Assembly (NCBI RefSeq): GCF_007859275.1
Contig: NZ_VOHC01000029.1
Location: forward strand, 62,001 to 126,000
DNA from: Planomicrobium sp. CPCC 101079
GTDB lineage: Bacteria > Bacillota > Bacilli > Bacillales_A > Planococcaceae
Direction: 5' to 3'
DNA: 64,000 bases
Under the pieces are notes generated by a model. The model had not been told where the DNA came from and did not search any database. It was given only the letters and a program-made list of their open reading frames with translations. Made by a program: the position numbers and the translations under genes. Positions 11,436-19,928 of the stretch are shown piece after piece; within the stretch, counting starts at the first letter, position 1, and each line of letters begins with the position of its first letter.

Positions 11436-11768
11436 CATCGGCTGAACGGCATTCGGCCGATCGCTTTGCGATGAAGCAGCGAAGCGATGCAGAGACAGGA
11501 GCACATGTTTTCTCCGTTGTTTTGCTCCATAGCTAAAAGACAGGTATAAAACGAATTCATCAACTTTTTCCTGAAGACTTTCTGCTGGGATATGGAAAAG
11601 GTATATTCTTATCAAATACCAGGAGAACTCTCCGGTTTGAGTAAGCTTTTGAATGAAGCGGAAGGCGGCGACTTCAGCGGGGCTAGCACGAGCCAAAGAC
11701 CCTGGACGGAGCGAAGCGGAGGAAGCGGCTGAGGCCGTGTCCGCGGAAAGCGCCCGCCTGGAGCGAAA
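11436..11768. repeat. Intergenic GC-rich repeat element, copy B (rearranged)
   Basis: Shares with copy A the blocks CACGAGC..AAGACCCTGGAC, GGAAGCGGCTGA.GCCGTG, CCGCGGAAAGCG and CCGCCTGGAGCGA (11690-11766). In addition 11473-11507 is the reverse complement of the copy A segment ATGTGCTCCTGTCTCTGC and what follows (6135-6170), with a few mismatches. Part of the element is therefore inverted relative to copy A. No coding sequence is seen in 11349-11803; frames found there are artefacts of the repeat. Confidence 0.6.
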
Positions 11769-11803
11769 TGAAAAAAAGCTAATAAAAATTTCCCGACAGT
11801 CTG

Positions 11804-11836
11804 AAAGCCGCTTCTACTCAATGTAGAAGCGGCTTT
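11804..11836. terminator. Hairpin terminator of the formate dehydrogenase unit, second 33-bp copy
   Basis: The same 33 bases as 11316-11348, placed 19 bases beyond the stop of the DUF1641 gene, so this copy is the natural terminator of the leftward fdh transcript. Confidence 0.75.
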
Positions 11837-11855
11837 GTTTGTAATGGCTGTAAAC

Positions 11856-12338
11856 TTATTTTCGGCCGAGCTCGCGCCCCATGCCTTTCAGGAAATTGAG
11901 CCCGAATTTTATAGAGCGGTTGATATCCGGGTCGCGAAGCGCTTTCACAAGGCCGAAAACGCCAACTTTTTTCGGGTTGTCCCGGTGCAGTTCCGCTTCG
12001 TCGAGTCCGCCTTTGACGCTGTCCATGATGCGGGCCGTCGTGTTCGGATCGATGGTGGTGACAACGGCCGCCGCTTTCATCGCGTTGTTGATGAGGTTGG
12101 TGACCGGTTCCCGGGAAGCCTGGTGGACGGCGATGCCGGTCAAATTCTCACGTGCTTTGACCATCGCCCGCACCGCGTCGAGTATGCCAGCGTCGTTCAA
12201 TTCGCCAGTGATCTCCAGTATTTTATTGAGTGCCTGGTCCTGCTGGACGAGCAAGGTCTCGAGTTCGCCCAGTTTTTTCTCTTTTTCTTCCTCTGGCGTC
12301 AGCTGCCGCTTGTTGATCTGCTTGATTGGCGTTGCCAT
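11856..12338 (-). CDS. DUF1641 family protein, formate dehydrogenase partner
   Basis: A 160-residue protein, predicted soluble and mainly helical. An N-terminal charged coiled coil (about residues 8-40) precedes the DUF1641 core: DAVRAMVKARENLTG, VTNLINNAMKAAAVVT, ARIMDSVKGGLDEA, and a C-terminal GLVKALRDPDINRSIKF block that is the strongest family mark. It follows fdhA by 19 bases in the same direction, the order of yrhD and yrhE in Bacillus subtilis. Its role is not established; association with molybdenum formate dehydrogenases suggests a subunit or assembly function. Confidence 0.85.
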   Translation of the reverse strand: MATPIKQINKRQLTPEEEKEKKLGELETLLVQQDQALNKILEITGELNDAGILDAVRAMVKARENLTGIAVHQASREPVTNLINNAMKAAAVVTTIDPNTTARIMDSVKGGLDEAELHRDNPKKVGVFGLVKALRDPDINRSIKFGLNFLKGMGRELGRK

Positions 12339-12357
12339 GACATATCACATTCCTTCC

Positions 12358-15282
12358 TCATTGATCGGTCAGCGGCACATAGCCCGGGCGCTGCCATTTC
12401 CGTTCGACTTCAATGCCCCGTGTCGGCGTGCGCTTTTTGCCGCGCGGATTTGATTTTGATATCGGGCTTTTGCCTTTTTTCTCGAGCAGTTCAAGGCGTA
12501 CTTTCGTCTGCTTAAAGGCCGGTGTGTTGGTCACCCGATCAACGGCAGGGCCCGTCAGGAAGTTGATGGCCGTTTCCTTGTTGGTCGAGTGCATCGGCAT
12601 GAACAGCTCATTGCCTTTCACACGGTCCGTGACGAACGCCGGCACTTTCAGTGCGCCATAAGGGGAGATGAGCCGTACCAGCGAGCCATCTTCAACGCCG
12701 CGCGCTTTGGCCAGGTCCGGCGATACTTCGACGAAGGTTTGCGGCATTTTTTGATGGATGCCGCGCGATTTATCGGACAGGTTGCCTTCATGGAACTGCT
12801 CAAGCAGCCTTCCGTTGTTGATGTGCAGGTCATACTCTTCAGGGAACACCGCTGGCTGAACCCATTCAAACAGCGAGAAACGCGCTTTCTTGTCCTCAAA
12901 GTTAAAGCCGTCAAGGTAAAGGACCGGCGTGTGCGATCCATCAAGGCTGCCCCATTGGAAACTGTTCCAGCCTTCCAATACGTCATAGTTCGCCTGGGAG
13001 AAGATCGGCGACAAACTTGCCATTTCATCGAAGATGTCGCTTGGATGGCTGTAGTTCCAGCCGGCGCCCAAGCGGTTGGCTATTTCCTGGGTGATCCACC
13101 AGTCGGGCTTCGAGTCGCCGAGTTCCGGCAGAGCCTTGTACAAACGCTGGACGCGGCGTTCGGTGTTGGTGAACGTGCCGTCTTTTTCAAGCGACGGGGC
13201 AGCCGGCAAAATTACATCGGCATACTGGGCCGTCCTCGAGAAGAAGACGTCCTGGACAACAAAGAAGTCCAGTTTCGACAGCACTTCGTCGACGTGGTTG
13301 GAGTTGGAATCGACGAGAGCCATGTCTTCGCCGACCAGGTACATCGCCTTCATCTTGCCGGCATCGATCGCGCGAAGCATCGTGACGTTGTCATATCCTG
13401 GTTTGGAATCGATCTTGACGCCATAAGCGCGCTCGAACTTTTCGCGGGCCGCGTCGTCGGTTACATGCTGATAGCCCGGCAGCCATCCTGGCAATGAGCC
13501 CATGTCGCAGGCACCTTGCACGTTGTTGTGGCCGCGGAGCGGGTAAGCGCCGGCGCCCGGACGGCGGTAGTTGCCTGTCACCAGCAGCAAGTTTGAAATC
13601 GCTGCGGACGTATCCGAACCGCCGGTGTTTTGCGTAACGCCCATGCCCCACAGGATGCACGTGCCGTCCGCTTCGTGGATGGCGTGCGCAATCTCGACCA
13701 AGGTTTCCTGCGGAATGCCGGTTTCTCTTTCGGCGTAGTCAAGCGTGTATCTCTCGAGCACTTCTTTAAATTCCTCATAGAAGTTGACGTTTTCGCGGAT
13801 GAACGCCTCGTCGTGCAGATCGTTGTCGATCATGTATTTCGTCACGGCCATCAGCCATACCTGATCGGTGCCTTGTTTCGGGCTGATGAAAAGATCCGAG
13901 CGCTCCGCCATTTCGTTGCGGCGCAAATCGGCGACGATGAGTTTTTGACCGTGCAACTTGTGCGCCCGTTTGATGCGGGTCGCGAGTACCGGATGGCCTT
14001 CCGCCGGGTTGGCGCCGACTATGATGACGAGGCCGGCTTTCGCGATATCCTTGATCGAACCGGCGTCTCCGCCCATGCCGACCGTACGGAACAGTCCGTC
14101 CGTTGCCGGTGACTGGCAATAGCGCGAACAGTTGTCGATGTTGTTCGTCTCGAACACTTGGCGTGCAATTTTCTGGAGCACGTAATTGTCTTCGTTGGTG
14201 ATTTTCGACGAGGAAATGACGCCGATGGCATCTTTTCCGTAATCGCGCTTGTAGCCGCCGAGTTTGGACGCGACGAGGTCGAGCGCTTCTTCCCAAGAGG
14301 CCTCGACGAATTCATCGCCTTGCCGGATGAGCGGAGTGGTGATGCGCTTGTCGCTGTTGACGAAATCCCAGCCGAATTTTCCTTTGACGCAAGTGGAAAT
14401 CTGATTTGCCGGCGCATCGGATACCGGCTGGATCTTGAGGATCTCGCGGTCTTTCGTCCATACTTCGAACGAACAGCCGACGCCGCAGAATGTGCAGACC
14501 GTTTTGGTCTTTTTCATGCGGGTGTGGCGCATCGCCGCTTCGGCGTCCGAAATCGCCAGAATCCCGCTGTAGCCCGGTTCGACGTCTTTCACAAGGTCGA
14601 TCATCGGATTAAGGATTTCCGGTTTCAGGCTCGTCATAAAGCCGGCTTCGCCGAGCATGGTGTTTTCCATAAGGGCGTTGCACGGGCAGACCGTGACGCA
14701 ATGGCCGCAGCTGACGCATGAGGAGTCGTTGATCTTCGCGCCGCCGTCCCAAAGTACGATCGGCCGGTCGCGTTCCCAGTCCATCGTCAAGGTTTCATTT
14801 ACCTGTAGGTTCTGGCAGGCTTCGACGCACTGGCCGCAGGCGATGCACTGGTTCGGGTCGTAGCGGTAGAACGGGTTGGTGAAATCCACCGCATCGGTCG
14901 AGCATTTCGGCTCGAACGGGTATTTCTGGTGTTCGATCTCCATCATGTCAACGGTATTATGTACCTTGCAGTTACCGTTGTTGTTGTCGCACACCGTGCA
15001 GTAAAGCAGGTGGTTCTCGAGAATGCGGTCCATGGCTTCGGTCTGTGCCGCTTTCGCACGGGTCGATCCGAGCTGAACGCTCATTCCGTCCGCGGCTTTG
15101 GTCGAACAGGTGCGCATCAATTGGCCGTCCACTTCCGCGATGCATGTATCGCACGTCTGGATCGGGTCGACTTCAGGCATATAGCAGATCTGTGGGTGGG
15201 TGATATTATTCGCGTTGACGACTTGGAGAATCGTCTGGCCGGGTTCAAAGTTAAAAGATGAACCGTTGATGATGATCGGCAT
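12358..15282 (-). CDS. fdhA: Formate dehydrogenase alpha subunit (molybdopterin, Fe-S)
   Basis: A 974-residue cytoplasmic oxidoreductase oxidising formate to CO2. Domain order: 2Fe-2S ferredoxin (about 1-75, CYMPEVDPIQTCDTC then C59), NuoG-type Cys-rich segment (C95, C98, C105), two 4Fe-4S motifs (CIACGQC..C about 146-156 and CVSCGHC..C about 189-199), the catalytic [4Fe-4S] CTFCGVGC (263-270), then molybdopterin domains and a C-terminal MopB binding domain. Cys389 in DNCSRYCQSP takes the place used by selenocysteine in FdhF, so this is a cysteine enzyme with no UGA recoding. AAAGGAGGTAATGGC precedes the ATG. It resembles YrhE/YjgC of Bacillus. The DUF1641 gene follows and fdhD is divergent. 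Confidence 0.95.
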   Translation of the reverse strand: MPIIINGSSFNFEPGQTILQVVNANNITHPQICYMPEVDPIQTCDTCIAEVDGQLMRTCSTKAADGMSVQLGSTRAKAAQTEAMDRILENHLLYCTVCDNNNGNCKVHNTVDMMEIEHQKYPFEPKCSTDAVDFTNPFYRYDPNQCIACGQCVEACQNLQVNETLTMDWERDRPIVLWDGGAKINDSSCVSCGHCVTVCPCNALMENTMLGEAGFMTSLKPEILNPMIDLVKDVEPGYSGILAISDAEAAMRHTRMKKTKTVCTFCGVGCSFEVWTKDREILKIQPVSDAPANQISTCVKGKFGWDFVNSDKRITTPLIRQGDEFVEASWEEALDLVASKLGGYKRDYGKDAIGVISSSKITNEDNYVLQKIARQVFETNNIDNCSRYCQSPATDGLFRTVGMGGDAGSIKDIAKAGLVIIVGANPAEGHPVLATRIKRAHKLHGQKLIVADLRRNEMAERSDLFISPKQGTDQVWLMAVTKYMIDNDLHDEAFIRENVNFYEEFKEVLERYTLDYAERETGIPQETLVEIAHAIHEADGTCILWGMGVTQNTGGSDTSAAISNLLLVTGNYRRPGAGAYPLRGHNNVQGACDMGSLPGWLPGYQHVTDDAAREKFERAYGVKIDSKPGYDNVTMLRAIDAGKMKAMYLVGEDMALVDSNSNHVDEVLSKLDFFVVQDVFFSRTAQYADVILPAAPSLEKDGTFTNTERRVQRLYKALPELGDSKPDWWITQEIANRLGAGWNYSHPSDIFDEMASLSPIFSQANYDVLEGWNSFQWGSLDGSHTPVLYLDGFNFEDKKARFSLFEWVQPAVFPEEYDLHINNGRLLEQFHEGNLSDKSRGIHQKMPQTFVEVSPDLAKARGVEDGSLVRLISPYGALKVPAFVTDRVKGNELFMPMHSTNKETAINFLTGPAVDRVTNTPAFKQTKVRLELLEKKGKSPISKSNPRGKKRTPTRGIEVERKWQRPGYVPLTDQ

Positions 15283-15458
15283 GCCATTACCTCCTTTTAG
15301 TCACGTAAATCGCGGGATATCCGCCAAAACGGCGGCTGACGATTCTTATATACCCGCATTGTGTGGTAGTATTATAATCAATTTAACAGAACCTTGTGAT
15401 AAATTCATGGAATTATCAAAAAATAAAGGTGATTTTCCGAAGGAGCGTGAATTTGCCG

Positions 15459-16295
15459 ATGGAACAGCACACTATACGCACCGTCATGCGCTACGCAAAC
15501 GGGGCATTCACCGAAAAAGAAGACCGGGTCGTCGTCGAAGAGCCAATCACCATCCACATCAACGGCCGCGAATTCATCACCATCGTCTGCACGCCGGAAT
15601 GGATTGAAGATATGGCGGTCGGGTTTCTAGCATCTGAAGGCATCATCCCGAACCATCAGGACATCAAGGAAATCCGACTGGACGAAAAGGCGGGAATCGT
15701 CCATATCACAGCCGAAAAAGTCTATCCGTTCTATGAGCAATTACAGAACAAGCGCTTCGTGTCCTCGTGCTGCGGCATGAGCCGACAGGGCTTCGTCTTC
15801 GCCCACGACGCCATCACCGCGAAGACGATGAAGGAGGCGCGGGTCAAACTCACACCGGAAGACTGTTTCGCGCTGATGCGGCAGATGGATGTGAGCGCCG
15901 AGACGTTCCGCAAAACCGGCGGCGTCCATAACGCGGCGCTTTGCAGCACGGACGGCTTTTTCCTGTCGCGCGTCGACATCGGCCGGCACAATGCGCTCGA
16001 TAAGATCTACGGCCACTGCCTGAGAAATGAGATTCCTGTCCGTGACAAAGTCATCGTCTTCAGCGGCCGCATCTCGTCTGAAATCTTGCTGAAAGTCGCA
16101 AAAATCGGCTGCGAAATCATCCTCTCGAAATCCGCACCGACCGAACTCGCCCTTGAACTTGCCGAGGAGCTCGGCATTACGGCTGTCGGCTTTATCCGCG
16201 GCGAGTCGTTCAACCTTTATACGCATCCCGAGCGGCTTGTGGCAGGGAAAGCTGGCGGAAACTCGAATCTGCCGTCTTCAAAACAGGAAATTTAA
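15459..16295 (+). CDS. fdhD: Formate dehydrogenase accessory sulfurtransferase FdhD
   Basis: A 278-residue protein that transfers sulfur from the cysteine desulfurase to the molybdenum cofactor of formate dehydrogenase, needed for activity. Marks are VEEPITIHINGREF near the N terminus, the cysteine loop SSCCGMSRQG carrying the transfer cysteines, the RVDIGRHNALDKIYG cofactor-binding stretch, and SGRISSEILLKVAKIGCEI. It diverges from fdhA, fitting a joint role. The ATG at 15459 lies 13 bases after AAGGAG; an in-frame TTG at 15453 has better spacing and could be the true start, adding two residues. Confidence 0.93.
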   Translation: MEQHTIRTVMRYANGAFTEKEDRVVVEEPITIHINGREFITIVCTPEWIEDMAVGFLASEGIIPNHQDIKEIRLDEKAGIVHITAEKVYPFYEQLQNKRFVSSCCGMSRQGFVFAHDAITAKTMKEARVKLTPEDCFALMRQMDVSAETFRKTGGVHNAALCSTDGFFLSRVDIGRHNALDKIYGHCLRNEIPVRDKVIVFSGRISSEILLKVAKIGCEIILSKSAPTELALELAEELGITAVGFIRGESFNLYTHPERLVAGKAGGNSNLPSSKQEI

Positions 16296-16408
16296 CAACG
16301 GAACCCTAAGGCAAAACGTCGGAAGTTCCATTTTAAAGCAATAAGCGGTGAATTAGTTTAAACTGAACTAGAAGAACTTACTCGCAATTTACAGAAAAAG
16401 GTGAAATT

Positions 16409-17080
16409 ATGAATGGTTTTATGATTGAAAAACCCGTTCCGTACTATGAACAATTCTATCATTCGATCAAAGCGATGATTTTCGAAGGGAAATTCAAACC
16501 GGGGGAAAGAATCGTCGAAACGCAGCTTGCAAAAGAATTCAATGTAAGCAAAAGCCCGATTCGGGAAGCCATTCGAATGCTGGTGCAAGAAGGCTTGATC
16601 GTTACGGACGACAAATCAAAAATGGTCATCTACGAACCTACTTTAAAAGATGTGGAAGAAATTTATTTTTGCAGAAAAGCATTGGAATCATTTGCAGTCA
16701 GGTTGATGATAGAAAAAGCGACCGACAGTGAGATAGAAGAGATAGAAGAGCTTCTGCTGGAAACGGAAAAAGCAATCCACAATGGCCAAGAGGACAAGGC
16801 CATAATTGACCTGAACGCGTCTTTTCATAACTTGATCATTGAATTCACGAAAAACGAGCGGCTGAAAAAACAGATAAAAGACTTAAAAACCTTAATGTAC
16901 TTTTTTAGGGTGATGAATTTTCAAGGTGGAAACCGGGCTGAAGATATACTGAAACAGCATCGCGACATCTTCTGCCATATTAAAAAGAGAGATGAAGAGA
17001 AAGCTGCACAAGCTATGCTCGGGCATTTGCAATTGGACGTGGATCATTTAACCGAGGTTCTAAATAAAACCGTAAAGTAA
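16409..17080 (+). CDS. GntR-family (FCD) transcriptional regulator
   Basis: A 223-residue DNA-binding repressor. The winged helix-turn-helix is at about 10-75 (FKPGERIVETQLAKEFNVSK then SPIREAIRMLVQEGL), followed by the all-helical FCD ligand domain (about 85-215) with the metal-binding pattern DLNASFHNLI and late histidines (KQHRDIF, GHLQLDVDHL). The FCD class senses carboxylic acids, usually through a bound divalent metal. It is upstream of and co-directional with the dehydrogenase gene at 17249, and a terminator separates them. The likely operator is the pair of GTCGAC boxes at 17194-17214. AAAAAGGTG precedes the start. Confidence 0.88.
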   Translation: MNGFMIEKPVPYYEQFYHSIKAMIFEGKFKPGERIVETQLAKEFNVSKSPIREAIRMLVQEGLIVTDDKSKMVIYEPTLKDVEEIYFCRKALESFAVRLMIEKATDSEIEEIEELLLETEKAIHNGQEDKAIIDLNASFHNLIIEFTKNERLKKQIKDLKTLMYFFRVMNFQGGNRAEDILKQHRDIFCHIKKRDEEKAAQAMLGHLQLDVDHLTEVLNKTVK

Positions 17081-17083
17081 AGG

Positions 17084-17110
17084 CACTGGGAATTTTGCTC
17101 AGTGTTTTTT
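17084..17110 (+). terminator. Terminator after the GntR gene
   Basis: CACTGGG/CTCAGTG stem with one mismatch, followed by six T. Confidence 0.7.
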
Positions 17111-17149
17111 ATTGGTTTGAAAAATAGTTAGAAAGTTTAAAATAATCTA

Positions 17150-17214
17150 TTGATTTTCTTTCGGGCTTCTTGTAGTATTCAGTTTAGAAGTTAGTCGACC
17201 GGATACAGTCGACC
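17150..17214 (+). promoter_or_regulatory. Promoter and candidate GntR operator before the dehydrogenase gene
   Basis: -35 TTGATT (17150-17155), 17-base spacer, -10 TAGTAT (17173-17178). Two GTCGAC palindromes (17194-17199 and 17209-17214), each within AGTCGACC, are spaced 15 bases centre to centre just downstream of the expected start of transcription, a position suited to repression by the adjacent GntR protein. Confidence 0.6.
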
Positions 17215-17248
17215 AAATTAGACCGAAATTCAAAAAAGGTGGGTTAAT

Positions 17249-18352
17249 ATGAAAACTTTTCAAATCGCGAATATCCCGGGAGATGGAATAGGAAAAGAAG
17301 TTGTGCCAGCAGCAACGGAAGTTTTGAATGCGCTTGCAGAAGTGCATGGAGGCATAAAATTTGAATTCACCGAATTCCCTTGGAGCTGTGAGTATTATTT
17401 AGAGCATGGCCAGATGATGCCGGATGACGGCTTGGAGCAGTTGAAGGATTTCGACAGTATTTTCTTAGGCGCCGTTGGGAATTTGCAGCTTGTTCCCGAT
17501 CATATCTCTTTATGGGGACTATTGATAAAAATCCGCCGTGAGTTTGAACAGGTTATCAATATCCGGCCTGCAAAGTTGATGGACGGGGTCCGCTCCCCGT
17601 TGGTCAATCCTAAAGATTTTGACTTGATTGTAGTGCGTGAAAACAGTGAAGGAGAATACAGCTCCATCGGCGGAAATATCTACAAAGATGAAGATGAAAT
17701 AGCCATCCAAAATGCTATTTTTTCAAGAAAAGCTTCAGAAAGAGCAATGCGCTACGCTTTCGAGCTGGCAGCTAAACGCGGAAAGCATGTAACAAGTGCC
17801 ACTAAATCGAATGGGATCATTTATTCAATGCCATTTTGGGACAAGGTTTTCAAAGAAGTCTCGAAAGACTACCCGGATATCACAACCGATTCACAGCATA
17901 TCGATGCACTTGCCGCATTTTTCGTTACACATCCGGATAAGTTTGATGTAGTGGTTGCGAGCAACTTGTTTGGCGATATTTTAACTGATCTTGGAGCGGC
18001 GATCATGGGAAGTATCGGCATTGCCCCGGCAGCCAATATTAATGTGAACGGAAAATACCCTTCCATGTTCGAACCGGTGCACGGGTCAGCACCTGATATC
18101 CTCGGCAAAGGAATCGCCAACCCGATCGGCCAGATCTGGACAGCGAAAATGATGCTCGACCATTTTGGCGAAGAAGAACTGGGAACTGCTTTACTGGATA
18201 TAGTGGAAAGCGTAACAAGGGACGGTTATTTGACACCGGACATCGGCGGCACAAATACAACTAAAGAAGTGACGGACGAAATTATCAAACGCATCAGGGA
18301 CTTAGGGAAGTTGAATGCGGACGAAGAAACGACCGGCTACTCGAAAGTATAA
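17249..18352 (+). CDS. Tartrate/D-malate-type dehydrogenase (beta-decarboxylating)
   Basis: A 367-residue NAD-dependent enzyme of the isocitrate/isopropylmalate dehydrogenase superfamily, TtuC/YcsA group. It has the N-terminal IPGDGIGKEVVPAA, the loop VVRENSEGEYSSIGG that replaces the isocitrate-specific segment, catalytic lysine and metal aspartates in ASNLFGDILTDLGAAIMGSIG, and the NAD-binding EPVHGSAPDI. Members oxidise tartrate or D-malate, and the prototype also converts meso-tartrate to D-glycerate. The glycerate kinase and hydroxycarboxylate symporter downstream make a tartrate or malate route plausible. AAAAAAGGTGGG precedes the start. Exact substrate cannot be fixed from sequence. 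Confidence 0.87.
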   Translation: MKTFQIANIPGDGIGKEVVPAATEVLNALAEVHGGIKFEFTEFPWSCEYYLEHGQMMPDDGLEQLKDFDSIFLGAVGNLQLVPDHISLWGLLIKIRREFEQVINIRPAKLMDGVRSPLVNPKDFDLIVVRENSEGEYSSIGGNIYKDEDEIAIQNAIFSRKASERAMRYAFELAAKRGKHVTSATKSNGIIYSMPFWDKVFKEVSKDYPDITTDSQHIDALAAFFVTHPDKFDVVVASNLFGDILTDLGAAIMGSIGIAPAANINVNGKYPSMFEPVHGSAPDILGKGIANPIGQIWTAKMMLDHFGEEELGTALLDIVESVTRDGYLTPDIGGTNTTKEVTDEIIKRIRDLGKLNADEETTGYSKV

Positions 18353-18372
18353 AACCGGGATCTAGAGAATTG

Positions 18373-18401
18373 CATGGCAGGAGCAGAAGTTCTACCATGC
18401 T
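18373..18401 (+). promoter_or_regulatory. Intercistronic hairpin before the symporter gene
   Basis: GCATGGCAG pairs with CTACCATGC (one mismatch) around an 11-base loop. It has no strong T-run, so it may be a leaky terminator or an RNA processing/stability element. Confidence 0.4.
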
Positions 18402-18415
18402 GTTCTTTGAAAGAA

Positions 18416-18429
18416 TGTAAACGCTTTCT
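18416..18429 (+). promoter_or_regulatory. cre box before the hydroxycarboxylate symporter
   Basis: TGTAAACGCTTTCT agrees with the cre consensus at 13 of 14 positions. It lies 36 bases upstream of the symporter start, so CcpA could block transcription here. Confidence 0.6.
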
Positions 18430-18464
18430 TAAAGATTTGCATAAAACGAATAGGGGTGAAAAGA

Positions 18465-19832
18465 ATGAGCAGTAACAATGTCCAAGATATCAGCGGCATC
18501 AACAATGTAGGTGAAAAGCGCAAGGGATTGGGGTTAAAAGGCGTAAAAATTTCAGGAATCGAGGCTCCTGTATTTTTCGGGATTGCGGCAATCGTATTGA
18601 TCGGCATGTATATGGAATTGCTGCCGGAGAACATTGTAAGCGGCCTGGCGGTCACCATGGTTTTAGGCGGTTTGCTGATGTGGATCGGGAACAGCATACC
18701 GGTCTTTGGAACGTTCGGCGGAGGTCCTATCCTTTGCATTTTGATTCCGGCCTTATTTCTGTATTGGGGATTGATCCCGGAAAGTTTTGCAGTGCTGGCG
18801 GATAATTTCTATAACGAATGGGGCTTTGCTGAACTGGTTGTAACCGGTTTGATCGTCGGCAGTATCTTAAGTATGGACCGGAAGATGCTGATGAAGACAG
18901 GGCCAAGATTTTTCGTGCCGCTTTTAGGCGGAGTGTTTGCTGCTCTTCTAATCGGCGGAGCGGTCGGCCACTTGATCGGCTTCGGCTTCTCGGAAACCAT
19001 TTTCTTTGTCGTAGGCCCGATCATGGGCGGAGGAATGGCCGCTGGGGCTGTGCCTATGGCTGAGATTTATGCAGCAAACGGCAGCGGAGATGCGGGCAGC
19101 TACCTTGCGCAGCTTGCACCGGCTGTTATGGTCGGCAATATGGTTTGTATTCTGATTGCTGGTGGATTGAATGGGTTAGGAAAACGCAAAAAACCGCTTT
19201 CCGCTAACTTCACAGGAAATGGCAAACTCTTGAGAGCGACAGAGCCGGGTGCTGAGAAAAAGGCCAAGGAGCATAAAGAAAGCATCTTGCCGTTGTCATT
19301 AAGAAATTTGGCGGTTGGTTTGCTGATAGCTTCCGGGCTGTTCATTTTTGGTGAAATCGTCAACTCGTTTGTTCCAAGCCTTCATGCGTATGTCTGGATT
19401 ATTTTGGGGGCAGCAGCTTTGAAGCTATTCAGAATATTGCCGGAAAGCATCGAGAAATCTTCGGAGGATTGGTACGACTTCATCTCCATGGCATGGGTTC
19501 CAGCTGTTTTGGTTACCATAAGCGCCGGAATGATTGATTTCAATAGTGTATTAGGGATTGTCACAGACCCAAGCTATATAACTTTGACGATTCTGACGGT
19601 GGTGCTCGCTACATTAGGTGCTGGTTTTATCGGAACATTAGTCGGGTTCTATTTTGTCGAATCTTCTATTTCTGCTGGCCTCGGCATGGCGGACATGGGC
19701 GGTTCAGGGGATGTCGCGGTATTGAGCGCAAGCGAGCGGATGGGCCTCATGCCGTTCCTGCAGATTTCTTCCCGCATAGGCGGCGCGATGATGCTGATCA
19801 TTTTGTCGATATTAGCCCCGTTATTGCTATAG
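18465..19832 (+). CDS. 2-hydroxycarboxylate:cation symporter (CitS/MaeN family)
   Basis: A 455-residue inner-membrane carrier of the 2-hydroxycarboxylate transporter family, taking up citrate, malate or similar acids with Na+ or H+. About eleven hydrophobic segments are visible, with the two reentrant GGxG regions typical of the family: GAVPMAEIYAANG in the first half and GGSGDVAVLSASERMGLMPF in the second, plus the C-terminal SRIGGAMMLIILS. ATG at 18465 is preceded by AGGGGTGAAAA; a GTG nine bases upstream is less likely. It follows the tartrate/malate-type dehydrogenase and a cre box, consistent with import of that enzyme's substrate. A terminator follows. Confidence 0.9.
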   Translation: MSSNNVQDISGINNVGEKRKGLGLKGVKISGIEAPVFFGIAAIVLIGMYMELLPENIVSGLAVTMVLGGLLMWIGNSIPVFGTFGGGPILCILIPALFLYWGLIPESFAVLADNFYNEWGFAELVVTGLIVGSILSMDRKMLMKTGPRFFVPLLGGVFAALLIGGAVGHLIGFGFSETIFFVVGPIMGGGMAAGAVPMAEIYAANGSGDAGSYLAQLAPAVMVGNMVCILIAGGLNGLGKRKKPLSANFTGNGKLLRATEPGAEKKAKEHKESILPLSLRNLAVGLLIASGLFIFGEIVNSFVPSLHAYVWIILGAAALKLFRILPESIEKSSEDWYDFISMAWVPAVLVTISAGMIDFNSVLGIVTDPSYITLTILTVVLATLGAGFIGTLVGFYFVESSISAGLGMADMGGSGDVAVLSASERMGLMPFLQISSRIGGAMMLIILSILAPLLL

Positions 19833-19856
19833 GCTGATGAAACTTATAAAACCCGC

Positions 19857-19892
19857 AGCTCAAATCTTATTTTTTAAGGTTTGGGCTTTTTC
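19857..19892 (+). terminator. Terminator after the symporter gene
   Basis: AGCTCAAATCTTA pairs with TAAGGTTTGGGCT (G-T pairs allowed), followed by TTTTTCT. Confidence 0.75.
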
Positions 19893-19928
19893 TATCACTT
19901 TAGCTAGCCAGAAAGGGATGTGTTTGTC

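Noticed and set aside
11835..12515. Long plus-strand open frame of 226 codons
   Set aside because: It lies antisense to the DUF1641 gene and the end of fdhA in a GC-rich region. Its product has no domain and it has no ribosome binding site; the opposite strand has clear family matches.
12589..13497. 302-codon antisense frame inside fdhA
   Set aside because: Explained by the high GC content and codon pattern of fdhA on the other strand. No family features and no plausible start signal.
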